Positions 1 through 5,487 of a stretch of DNA of 7,971 nt are shown here, one piece after another (the stretch's first letter is position 1; every line of letters begins with the position of its first letter). A program made the translations under genes and the position numbers. The notes under the pieces are model-generated. The model did no database searches, was not told the DNA's origin, and worked only from the letters and a program-made list of their open reading frames with translations. The stretch is from an uncultured Acidobacteriota bacterium (lineage in GTDB: Bacteria; Acidobacteriota; Blastocatellia; Pyrinomonadales; Pyrinomonadaceae): positions 1-7,971 of the forward strand of contig CADEFG010000210.1 in the NCBI GenBank assembly GCA_902826505.1. The letters are read 5' to 3'.

Positions 1-317
1 AACTCGTGCAGACGGCGCTGACTTTGGGCGCGAGCAAATTTCAGGTGATAACGAGCGTTTTGCTGCCGTCGGCGCTGCCCGATATTTTCGATTCGTTTCG
101 CGTCATGAACGCCATTTTGTGGACGTATGTGATCTTGGCGGAAGCCGTCAATCCCGAACACGGGCTCGGTTATATGGTCGAGCTCGCCCGGACACATCAA
201 AAAGTTTCGTGGTCGTTCGCCGGTTTGATCGTCATCGGCGGCATCGGTCTGATCACGGATTTTATTATCAGGGCGATCTCGAATCTGCTTTTCCGCTGGC
301 GGGAGAAAACATTTTAG
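1..317 (+). CDS. ABC transporter permease, NitT/TauT (SsuC/TauC) type, 3' part only
   Basis: This is the C-terminal ~104 residues of an inner-membrane permease; the 5' end lies outside the window. The visible part begins in the cytoplasmic EAA loop that docks onto the ATPase: TALTLGAS, then a hydrophobic stretch and LLPSALPDIF. This is the pattern of the binding-protein-dependent permease family (BPD_transp_1) in the nitrate/sulfonate/taurine group. Two hydrophobic segments follow, around VMNAILWTYVILAEAV and FAGLIVIGGIGLITDFIIRA, and the protein ends in a short basic tail. The GTG at position 6 is in frame but should be read as an internal Val, because the family has several membrane helices before the EAA loop. 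The ATPase gene follows 73 bases downstream, so the two are very likely one operon; the substrate-binding protein is presumably upstream. The transported compound cannot be read from this fragment. The stop codon TAG (315-317) overlaps the first bases of the inverted heptad repeat. Confidence 0.9.
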   Translation, partial: LVQTALTLGASKFQVITSVLLPSALPDIFDSFRVMNAILWTYVILAEAVNPEHGLGYMVELARTHQKVSWSFAGLIVIGGIGLITDFIIRAISNLLFRWREKTF

Positions 318-388
318 TCGAGAGTCGAGAGTCGAGAGTCGAGAGTAAAAAACTCCGGCGCTCGACTCTCGACTCTCGACTCTCGACT
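316..388. repeat. Perfect inverted repeat of heptads (4 x AGTCGAG / 4 x CTCGACT)
   Basis: The left arm, 316-343, is four exact tandem copies of AGTCGAG plus a partial AGT. The right arm, 361-388, is four exact copies of CTCGACT, its reverse complement. This gives a 28-bp perfect stem around a 17-base spacer that contains AAAAAA. The left arm begins inside the permease stop codon, and the right arm ends two bases before the ATPase ATG at 391. No U-tract follows, so it does not look like an intrinsic terminator. In mRNA it would fold strongly and occupy the whole ribosome-binding region of the ATPase gene. Similar heptads occur between genes in some bacterial genomes as dispersed short tandem repeats; that this is such a family is inference. 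Confidence 0.9.
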
Positions 389-390
389 CT

Positions 391-1173
391 ATGGAACAAC
401 CATTAAAACTCAGCGTCAAAGACCTTTCCGTCACCTACGTCGGACGCGACGGCGAAAAAACGGAAGCCGTCCGCGATGTTTCGTTCGATGTCGCCGACAA
501 ACCCGATTGCGGCGAAATCATCGTTTTCCTTGGACCTTCGGGCTGCGGAAAATCGACGATTCTTAAATCCATCGCCGGTTTAACGCCGCCGACCGAGGGC
601 GAAATTCTGGTTGACGATAAGCCGGTCACGGAAGTCGGGCGCGACCGCGGCATGGTTTTTCAAACTTACACAAGTTTTGCGTGGCTGACGGTGCGCAAAA
701 ACGTCGAATACGGCTTGAAACTGCAGGGCATCGAAAAGGAAAAACGGAAAGAACTTTCAAACAAGATTCTCGAAGAGGTCGGGCTCGCGGATTTTGCGGA
801 GCGTTACCCGAAAGACCTTTCGGGCGGGATGAAACAGCGCGTCGCGATTGCGCGGACTTTGGTCAATAACCCGCGGATCGTTTTGATGGACGAACCGTTC
901 GGCGCGCTCGACCCGCAAACGCGCTGGGGAATGCAGAGTCTTCTTTTGCAGATTTCAAAGATCGAAAACAACACGATCGTTTTTGTCACGCACGACGTAT
1001 CCGAAGCCGTTTATCTGGCGGACACGTGCTACGTTTTATCGAAACGTCCGGCGCAGATTTTGGAAAAAGTCGATGTTCCGCCTTTTCCCGTCAAAGATAT
1101 TACGCTCAAATCGACCGCCGAATTCCGCGCGATTGAAAATCAATTGTTGCAAATGCTTTATAATAAGTCTTAA
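391..1173 (+). CDS. ABC transporter ATP-binding protein, NitT/TauT type
   Basis: This 260-residue cytoplasmic ATPase powers the importer whose permease is encoded just upstream. All catalytic motifs are intact: Walker A GPSGCGKST (48-56), Q-loop Gln at about 91 in MVFQ, signature LSGGMKQR (143-150), Walker B IVLMDEP (163-169), D-loop GALD (171-174) and switch His201 in THD. The length is normal for the NitT/TauT (SsuB/TauB) group. The segment after the Q-loop reads TYTSFAWLTVRKNV, where the family more often has a LLPW-type sequence; this may mark a subgroup, but no substrate can be assigned. ATG at 391 is the only reasonable start: reading upstream in frame, a stop lies at 346-348 with no start codon between. 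There is no Shine-Dalgarno motif, because the pyrimidine-rich arm of the inverted repeat fills that space. Translation may depend on coupling to the permease. Confidence 0.95.
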   Translation: MEQPLKLSVKDLSVTYVGRDGEKTEAVRDVSFDVADKPDCGEIIVFLGPSGCGKSTILKSIAGLTPPTEGEILVDDKPVTEVGRDRGMVFQTYTSFAWLTVRKNVEYGLKLQGIEKEKRKELSNKILEEVGLADFAERYPKDLSGGMKQRVAIARTLVNNPRIVLMDEPFGALDPQTRWGMQSLLLQISKIENNTIVFVTHDVSEAVYLADTCYVLSKRPAQILEKVDVPPFPVKDITLKSTAEFRAIENQLLQMLYNKS

Positions 1174-1187
1174 AGTTGAGAGTTGAT
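1174..1187 (+). repeat. Two diverged heptads (AGTTGAG, AGTTGAT) at the next gene start
   Basis: Directly after the ATPase stop codon (1171-1173) come AGTTGAG and AGTTGAT. These differ from the AGTCGAG heptad of 316-343 by C to T, and the second copy has a further change at its last base. The second copy runs into the ATG at 1186. GAGAG at 1178-1182 could serve as a weak Shine-Dalgarno sequence for that ATG. With only two copies, chance resemblance is possible, but the same motif at two successive gene junctions is suggestive. Confidence 0.5.
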
Positions 1188-2088
1188 GAATTCATCGCAG
1201 AACCAAAATCAGCAATACAATCGCGGACGGCGAAATCAAACGATGCACGACTCTTTTACGCCCGAAGAATCGAGTGTTTCGAACGCTGAAACTGCGGCGG
1301 AAGAAACATTTCCCGAAAAGCCTTCCTATTTCAAATACGCGCTCGCCAACCCGTATAATCTAACGCTTTTGGGTGGCGCGATCGTCGCATCCGTGCTGAC
1401 CTTAAATCCGCTGATCGCGGTCGCCGCGCTCGGTGTCGAAGGCTTGTGGCTGCTCCACGGTTCGCAGTCGCGGTTTATGCAGCGAATGCTCTGGGATCCG
1501 ATGTATGAGAAAGAAAAACTCGAATTCGAACAGCGCAAAAGAATGGCGCAGGTCGAAAAACTGAGTCAGGGCGGGCAACAGCGCGTTTTGACTTTGATCG
1601 AGAAAGAAAAGGAAATTCAGCAGCTCGCGGCGCAAAACCCTTCGTTCGCGGGCGATATGCTGCGCAACGAGATCGTCAAAACGCACAATCTGGTCAATTC
1701 GTTCATCGATTTAGCTGTGACCTGTTCGCGCTATGAAAAATATCTCGCGTCGGTCGATGTCGGGCAATTGGGCAATACGCAGCAGCATTGGCAGAATTTT
1801 ATTGACAACAATAAAGAAAAGGCGGACACGGTTGAGCTCGACATCGCCAAAAAGAATCTGGCGATCATCAAAAAACGGATCGAGCGCGTCTCGGAAATTC
1901 GCCGCTACTTAAAAATCGCCTACGGGCAGATCAATCTGATCGAAAATTCGTTTCAGCTGCTTGCCGATCAGATCGTCACGATGCAGTCGCCCAACGAGCT
2001 TTCGGGTCAGCTCGACGAATTACTCGACGGCGTTGAAAGCATCAAGGAAACGGCGCAGGAAACCGAGCAAATCTTGAGAACTTTGTAG
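1186..2088 (+). CDS. Hypothetical membrane-anchored helical/coiled-coil protein
   Basis: I do not recognise a named family for this 300-residue protein. Residues 1-45 are polar and low in complexity (rich in Gln, Asn, Ser and Glu) and probably disordered. Residues about 57-91 form a hydrophobic block (LTLLGGAIVASVLTL, then PLIAVAALGVEGLWLL), best read as one or two membrane helices split by Asn-Pro. Residues about 107-150 are highly charged (KEKLEFEQRKRM, LIEKEKEIQQL). Helical segments then continue to the end with coiled-coil-like spacing, notably 215-265 and 272-300. There is no signal peptide and no catalytic motif. ATG 1186 is preferred; an in-frame TTG lies one codon upstream but is a poorer start. 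The gene begins 12 bases after the ABC ATPase stop, so it is probably in that operon. The AAA+ gene beyond the intergenic island could be a partner, but the gap makes that weak. The role is unknown. Confidence 0.8.
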   Translation: MNSSQNQNQQYNRGRRNQTMHDSFTPEESSVSNAETAAEETFPEKPSYFKYALANPYNLTLLGGAIVASVLTLNPLIAVAALGVEGLWLLHGSQSRFMQRMLWDPMYEKEKLEFEQRKRMAQVEKLSQGGQQRVLTLIEKEKEIQQLAAQNPSFAGDMLRNEIVKTHNLVNSFIDLAVTCSRYEKYLASVDVGQLGNTQQHWQNFIDNNKEKADTVELDIAKKNLAIIKKRIERVSEIRRYLKIAYGQINLIENSFQLLADQIVTMQSPNELSGQLDELLDGVESIKETAQETEQILRTL

Positions 2089-2089
2089 G

Positions 2090-2105
2090 GTGAAAAAGTG
2101 AAAAA
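2090..2105 (+). repeat. Tandem octamer, 2 x GTGAAAAA
   Basis: Two exact copies of GTGAAAAA start one base after the stop codon of the coiled-coil protein gene, followed by GTTGG. This is a minor repeat that could reflect slippage. It continues the pattern of short tandem repeats sitting directly at gene boundaries in this window. Confidence 0.6.
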
Positions 2106-2135
2106 GTTGGTTGAATATTGAAGGCTTTTGATTAA

Positions 2136-2285
2136 TTTGCGCGAGAAATTAGAAGCAAATTATGTGTTGCTTTTGAAGTCGGCTATCTCGAAAAGTTAGG
2201 GTTGGAATATTTACGAGAAAAAGCTAAGTTTTTAAGCGGTTCAATCACAAATCATATGAATTCAATCAGCAACGCCGATAACTGA
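2136..2285 (+). pseudogene. Remnant of a four-helix-bundle (23S rRNA IVS-type) protein, C-terminal part
   Basis: Reading in the frame of position 2136 gives about 49 residues before TGA at 2283-2285. They include FAREIRSKLCVAFEVGYL and EYLREKAKFLSGSI. This resembles the last two helices of four-helix-bundle proteins of the S23/IVS type, which typically show a 'S-L-x-E-L..A..LGYL..EE' pattern followed by a final helix ending in a 'GLI' type motif. The frame is closed just upstream by TAA at 2133-2135. No start codon or N-terminal part (the usual NIAEG-type segment) is seen upstream, so it appears 5'-truncated and inactivated. The call rests on recognising a short pattern and needs a profile search; a chance helical reading frame is the alternative. 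The fragment is AT-rich compared with flanking genes. Confidence 0.5.
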
Positions 2286-2351
2286 AACCCGACATTATGG
2301 TAACTGTTTAGGTCATTGGGTAGAATCCGGAAAAAAATGCTTTTTGAATTG

Positions 2352-2371
2352 CCGTCAGCTTGAGCTGACGG
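2352..2371. repeat. Near-perfect hairpin CCGTCAGCT-TG-AGCTGACGG
   Basis: The nine-base arms 2352-2360 and 2363-2371 are exact reverse complements around TG. This is the left terminal repeat of the MITE-like element. A smaller relative, GGCT-TG-AGCC, lies at 2394-2403 with the same TG centre. Such hairpins are typical of REP-like elements. It could also help terminate transcription from upstream, though only A/T-mixed sequence and no T-run follows. Confidence 0.75.
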
Positions 2372-2433
2372 ATAATTTAGCATTTGAACCAGCGGCTTGA
2401 GCCAAATATAATAAAAATATCAATCATCCGGGG

Positions 2434-2449
2434 AGCTTTAGCTAAAGCT
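2434..2449. repeat. Perfect 16-bp palindrome AGCTTTAGCTAAAGCT
   Basis: The arms AGCTTTAG and CTAAAGCT are exact reverse complements with no spacer. TTAAGCTTAA (2475-2484), CCTCGAGG (2486-2493) and TTAGCTAA (2514-2521) are further perfect palindromes nearby. Together with the left hairpin they form the internal structure of the MITE-like element. Confidence 0.75.
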
Positions 2450-2568
2450 TTAAGGAATTTTATTTAATTTAAAGTTAAGCTTAAGCCTCGAGGAAAATTC
2501 AACCTTATTTCCGTTAGCTAAAGCCAGACGGCAATTCATAAAATCCAAGACCTAAACAATTATAAATT

Positions 2569-4413
2569 ATGGCTGATACAAAAAGTTTACCGATTTGGGC
2601 GGAAGATTTACGCAAGCGTTATTTGCGCGGTGAATCTTCGATGTTTATTTTGCACGGAAATGTTTTCGACGCTGTCATGAATGACGGCAAAATGCTCGGG
2701 CTGACCGAATTTTTGACCGGCGTTTTGCTTAAAGATTCGCGTGAAAATATCGTCGTTTACAATCTTTCCTCGGGCGCGAGCTTTCCGAAAAAAGCGGAAG
2801 GCTTTGCCGATTGGCAATCGATCGCCGTCGAATCTGATAAGGCGAAGGTTTTGACGATGCTCGAACGCTCGATTCGCTTAACGGATAAAACCGCCGTCGT
2901 TTTGGAATACGCCGAAGCGATCGCGCCCGCCGGCGAGACGAGTTTTCAAACGGACGCCGACCGTTCGGCGATCGTCACCTTGCATCGCTGGTCGTTTTTG
3001 CCCGAAATCGAACGCGGCGACAACATCATTATTTTAATCGCCGAAAACATCGCCGAGCTTGCGCCGAAGATCGTTTCGAACCCGAAAATCTCGACGATCG
3101 AGATTCCGATGCCCGATTTTGAAACGCGCAAACAGGTCGTTGCCCAAACCGATGCGCGGCTGACGCCGGAAGATGTGAACCGTTACGCCGAAGCGACCGC
3201 CGGACTCAAATCCGTGCAGATTTCCTCGATCCTGCTGCCGCCGCCGCAGGCGGAAGAAGATTTGCACGACCGCGAAGCCTTTATCACGACGCTTCTGGGA
3301 AATTCGGCGGACGCCGTGGAACGCGCGCACAAACTTGCTGCTTTAACCTCGGGAATGAACCGCGACGAGATCAAAAAACTCGTCGCGCCCGAAGCCGAAG
3401 CAGTTGAAACCAAACCAAATCCGCTCGAACGCGCGCGCGCCGAAGCCGATAAATTGATCGCCAGCCGCAAACGCGAGATCATCGAACGCGAATGTTTCGG
3501 ACTCGTCGAATTTGTCACGCCCGAGCGCGGTTTCGAGATCGTCGGCGGGATGGAAGAAGTCAAAAAAGATCTGCTCGTGATCGCCGACAGCATCAAAAAA
3601 GGTACGCGTTCGCGCGTCCCGATGGGCATTCTTTTTACGGGTCCGATGGGCACGGGCAAAACTTTCGTCGCCGAAACTTTTGCCAAAGAATGCGGTTTGA
3701 CGACGATCAAATTAAAGAATTTCCGCTCGAAATGGGTCGGCGCGACCGAGGGAAACTTGGAAAAAATCCTCAGCGTCATCAAGGCGATCGGGCAGGTCAT
3801 CGTGATCGTTGACGAAGGCGACCGCGCGTTCGGCAACACGGACGGCGACGGTGACGGCGGAACTTCTTCGCGCGTCATCGCCCGCATCAAAGAATTTATG
3901 TCCGACACCTCGAATCGCGGGCGCATTCTTTTTCTCGTGATGACGAATCGCCCGGACAAGCTCGACGTTGATCTCAAGCGCGCCGGACGACTTGACCGCA
4001 AAATCCCGTTTCTTTATTCGCAGACGGCGGAAGAAGTCGAACAGGTCGCGAAAGCGCTGTTGCGCAAAAATAAGATCAAAACCGACGTTAATTTAACCGA
4101 ACTCAAGGAAGAATTCTCGAAAAAACTGGTCGGTTATTCAAACGCCGATGTCGAAGCCGTTCTGCTGATGGCAAACGACGACGCGGCACGCGAAACGGAC
4201 GATTCGGCATCGGTCAAAAAAGAACATTTCATCCGCGCCGCGAACGATTATTTTCCGAGCCGCGACATCGAGCTCCTGGAATATATGGAGCTGCTCGCCG
4301 TCTTCGAATCTTCGAGCCGCCGGTTTTTGCCGCTCAAATACGCCGGCATGACGCCCGAAGAATTGGATTTGAAACTGCGCGAGTTGCGTCTTCGAATCGG
4401 CAACCGTCGATGA
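2569..4413 (+). CDS. AAA+ ATPase with degenerate N-terminal AAA-like half
   Basis: This is a 614-residue soluble ATPase. The C-terminal module (about 320-560) is a complete AAA domain: Walker A GPMGTGKT (358-365), pore-loop motif KWVGATE (388-394) as in p97/Vps4-type remodellers, Walker B VIVIVDEGD (410-418), sensor-1 Asn460 in MTNRPD, and the RAGRLDR box (471-477) with both candidate arginine fingers (R471, R474). A helical lid follows, with GYSNADVEAV at 522-531. The usual DEID reads DEGD. Residues about 20-195 appear to be a dead AAA-like module: MFILHG but no GKT, VVLEYAEAI where Walker B would be, IILIAEN at sensor 1, and IEIPMPD with no arginine finger before it. A charged linker (280-310) joins the halves. 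This suggests ATP-driven threading or remodelling of a protein substrate, which is not identified. ATG 2569 lacks a Shine-Dalgarno motif, but the next Met (25) would remove the conserved-looking segment around WAEDLRKRYL. The SUKH gene starts 16 bases after the stop. Confidence 0.9.
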   Translation: MADTKSLPIWAEDLRKRYLRGESSMFILHGNVFDAVMNDGKMLGLTEFLTGVLLKDSRENIVVYNLSSGASFPKKAEGFADWQSIAVESDKAKVLTMLERSIRLTDKTAVVLEYAEAIAPAGETSFQTDADRSAIVTLHRWSFLPEIERGDNIIILIAENIAELAPKIVSNPKISTIEIPMPDFETRKQVVAQTDARLTPEDVNRYAEATAGLKSVQISSILLPPPQAEEDLHDREAFITTLLGNSADAVERAHKLAALTSGMNRDEIKKLVAPEAEAVETKPNPLERARAEADKLIASRKREIIERECFGLVEFVTPERGFEIVGGMEEVKKDLLVIADSIKKGTRSRVPMGILFTGPMGTGKTFVAETFAKECGLTTIKLKNFRSKWVGATEGNLEKILSVIKAIGQVIVIVDEGDRAFGNTDGDGDGGTSSRVIARIKEFMSDTSNRGRILFLVMTNRPDKLDVDLKRAGRLDRKIPFLYSQTAEEVEQVAKALLRKNKIKTDVNLTELKEEFSKKLVGYSNADVEAVLLMANDDAARETDDSASVKKEHFIRAANDYFPSRDIELLEYMELLAVFESSSRRFLPLKYAGMTPEELDLKLRELRLRIGNRR

Positions 4414-4429
4414 TTTACAAAAGACGAAA

Positions 4430-5044
4430 ATGAAACTCGAAAACTCATTTCCGATAATTTCATCTCATAATATTTCAGACGAAGTATGGCGATTCTTTGA
4501 GGCTTTGCCCAAAGATTATAAAAGGTTTTTAGATAAAACGAACGGCGGTTTCGCCGAAGCGTTTGAATACAGTTTTGAAACGGGCGTTCCGCGCATAATT
4601 GAAAAAGTAAATAATCCCTCAAAAACAGATTGCGTTATTAAATTATTCGGTATTCGTACATCAAATACTCAGCCAAACGAGTTTCCGGAAGACCTGATTG
4701 AAACGGCAAATGAATATGCGGCTGAGGAATTTCTGCCGTCAGGCATAATTTCGATCGCTTCGTGTATTCAGAATAGTTTGGTCTGCCTTTCATTGCGCAA
4801 AAATGATTTCGGACAAATTTATTACTGGGATTGGTATTGGAAATATCCATGGAGCAAAGATTTTTTTCAGGCACGGATCGATAAGGTTTGGACGATTTAT
4901 CCAAATGCCGATGAAATTTTAAATAATCCGCAAAATGATTTATATCAAATCGTTTCCGATGAATTCAATTACGCGACGATAGTCAAAATTGCAGAGTCGT
5001 TTGATGATTTTTTACTAAAACTGAAAGATTTAAGAGAAGAGTGA
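4430..5044 (+). CDS. SMI1/KNR4 (SUKH) family protein, immunity-like
   Basis: This 204-residue protein shows the SUKH-fold hallmarks: ALPKDYKRFLDKTNGG (25-40), FGI (73-75), EFLPSGIISIAS (100-111), a strand CLSLRKNDFGQIYYWDW (119-135), and a final helix AESFDDFLLKL (188-198) matching the usual 'SF..FL..L' ending. Bacterial SUKH proteins mostly act as cytoplasmic antitoxins against polymorphic or contact-dependent nuclease toxins; some have other roles. No toxin gene, secretion gene or toxin tip domain lies within the window, so this would be an orphan immunity gene. Two sampled 60-base lines here are about 31% GC, while a sampled line in the preceding AAA+ gene is about 58%, which suggests separate ancestry. 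It begins 16 bases after the AAA+ stop and has only a weak purine stretch (AAAAGACGAAA) before the ATG. Confidence 0.85.
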   Translation: MKLENSFPIISSHNISDEVWRFFEALPKDYKRFLDKTNGGFAEAFEYSFETGVPRIIEKVNNPSKTDCVIKLFGIRTSNTQPNEFPEDLIETANEYAAEEFLPSGIISIASCIQNSLVCLSLRKNDFGQIYYWDWYWKYPWSKDFFQARIDKVWTIYPNADEILNNPQNDLYQIVSDEFNYATIVKIAESFDDFLLKLKDLREE

Positions 5045-5068
5045 GAATAAAATTTATCCTGAGATATT

Positions 5069-5431
5069 ATGAACGTTGACGAAAAAAGCTATCGCGAAAA
5101 AGTTTACCGGATCGTTCGCGAAATTCCTGTTGGCAAAGTGATGACTTACGGGCAGATCGCCGATATTTTGGGCGAAGGCTATACGGCGCGCACCGTCGGG
5201 TTTGTGATGCACGCGGCGGAAACCGAAAATGTTCCGTGGCAGCGCGTGATCAATTCGCAGGGCGGCTGCTCGACCGGGAAAATCCTTCTGCCGTATAATG
5301 TTCAGCAAAAGATGCTCGAAGACGAAGGCGTGATTTTCAACGAAAAGGGAAAATGCGATCTCGAAAAATACCGCTGGTTTCCCGAAGGCTATGAGCCGGA
5401 AGCGGACGACCAGCCGAGTTTGTTTGAATAA
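5069..5431 (+). CDS. Alkyltransferase-like protein (ATL), MGMT-related DNA-damage recognition protein
   Basis: This 120-residue protein corresponds to the DNA-binding C-terminal domain of O6-alkylguanine-DNA alkyltransferase. The active-site motif PCHRV is replaced by PWQRV (56-60), with Trp57 where the methyl-accepting Cys would be. This is the defining feature of ATL proteins, which bind and flip O6-alkylguanine without repairing it and signal to nucleotide excision repair. Other conserved positions remain: MTYGQIA (25-31) with Tyr27, the arginine-finger region ARTVG (40-44), and INSQG (61-65). The tail ends QPSLFE; residues 115-119 (QPSLF) fit the bacterial beta-clamp-binding pentapeptide consensus QLxLF. 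The gene lies 24 bases after the SUKH gene and is followed by a hairpin. GAG at 5061-5063 is a weak ribosome-binding site. The family call is strong; the clamp interaction is inference. Confidence 0.93.
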   Translation: MNVDEKSYREKVYRIVREIPVGKVMTYGQIADILGEGYTARTVGFVMHAAETENVPWQRVINSQGGCSTGKILLPYNVQQKMLEDEGVIFNEKGKCDLEKYRWFPEGYEPEADDQPSLFE

Positions 5432-5432
5432 A

Positions 5433-5465
5433 AAAGTGTTTTTATAGGAAAATATAAAACACTTT
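5433..5465 (+). terminator. AT-rich hairpin after the ATL gene
   Basis: The left arm AAAGTGTTTTTATA (5433-5446) pairs with TATAAAACACTTT (5453-5465) across a GGAAAA loop, with one bulged T. It begins two bases after the ATL stop codon (5429-5431) and lies 22 bases before the CHRD gene. The position fits a terminator, but the stem is weak and only a short T-run lies at its 3' edge, so efficiency is uncertain. Confidence 0.5.
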
Positions 5466-5487
5466 CAGAACATTTTAAGAAGTATTT

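Larger units (their letters stand above)
2345..2538. mobile_element. MITE-like element with 27/28-bp imperfect terminal inverted repeats
   Basis: The left end (2345-2371) and the reverse complement of the right end (2511-2538) match at 24 of 27 aligned positions with a single one-base gap. Both start with the identical 12-mer TGAATTGCCGTC. The 194-bp body has no coding capacity and contains several small palindromes, most centred on AGCT. This fits a non-autonomous miniature inverted-repeat or REP/BIME-type element. I cannot see a clear target-site duplication, so mobility is inferred from the ends alone. No transposase or RAYT gene is present in the window to move it. Confidence 0.6.
2089..2568. 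other. 480-base gene-free island between the coiled-coil and AAA+ genes
   Basis: This stretch is AT-rich and carries no intact gene on either strand. In order it holds an octamer tandem repeat (2090-2105), the remnant of a four-helix-bundle gene (2136-2285), a short stretch where I see nothing (2286-2344), a MITE-like palindromic element (2345-2538), and 30 AT-rich bases before the AAA+ start codon. It separates the ABC-linked operon from the AAA+ gene. A promoter for the AAA+ gene should lie here, but I cannot place one convincingly. Confidence 0.8.

Noticed and set aside
6..8. GTG as the start of a short permease protein
   Set aside because: The visible part starts in the middle of the family's conserved EAA loop; upstream membrane helices must lie outside the window.
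316..388. Heptad arrays as a CRISPR-like or phase-variable coding repeat
   Set aside because: Units are 7 bases with no spacers, so this is not CRISPR. The repeats lie outside both reading frames, so changes in copy number would not switch a frame.
119..406. 95-residue open frame overlapping the permease gene and the heptad repeat
   Set aside because: It is an out-of-frame reading of the permease followed by translated repeat (ESRVES/STLDSRL-type sequence), with no domain and no ribosome-binding site.
1183..1185. TTG one codon upstream as the start of the coiled-coil protein gene
   Set aside because: ATG at 1186 immediately follows and is a better start; the TTG falls within the heptad sequence.
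2561..2567. TATAAAT as a -10 promoter box for the AAA+ gene
   Set aside because: Transcription would begin inside the coding sequence, and no suitable -35 is seen; the region is simply AT-rich.
3183..4001. 272-codon open frame on the minus strand
   Set aside because: It lies wholly antisense to the AAA+ gene, is rich in Ser and Arg as expected from reversed GC-biased codons, and has no recognisable motif.
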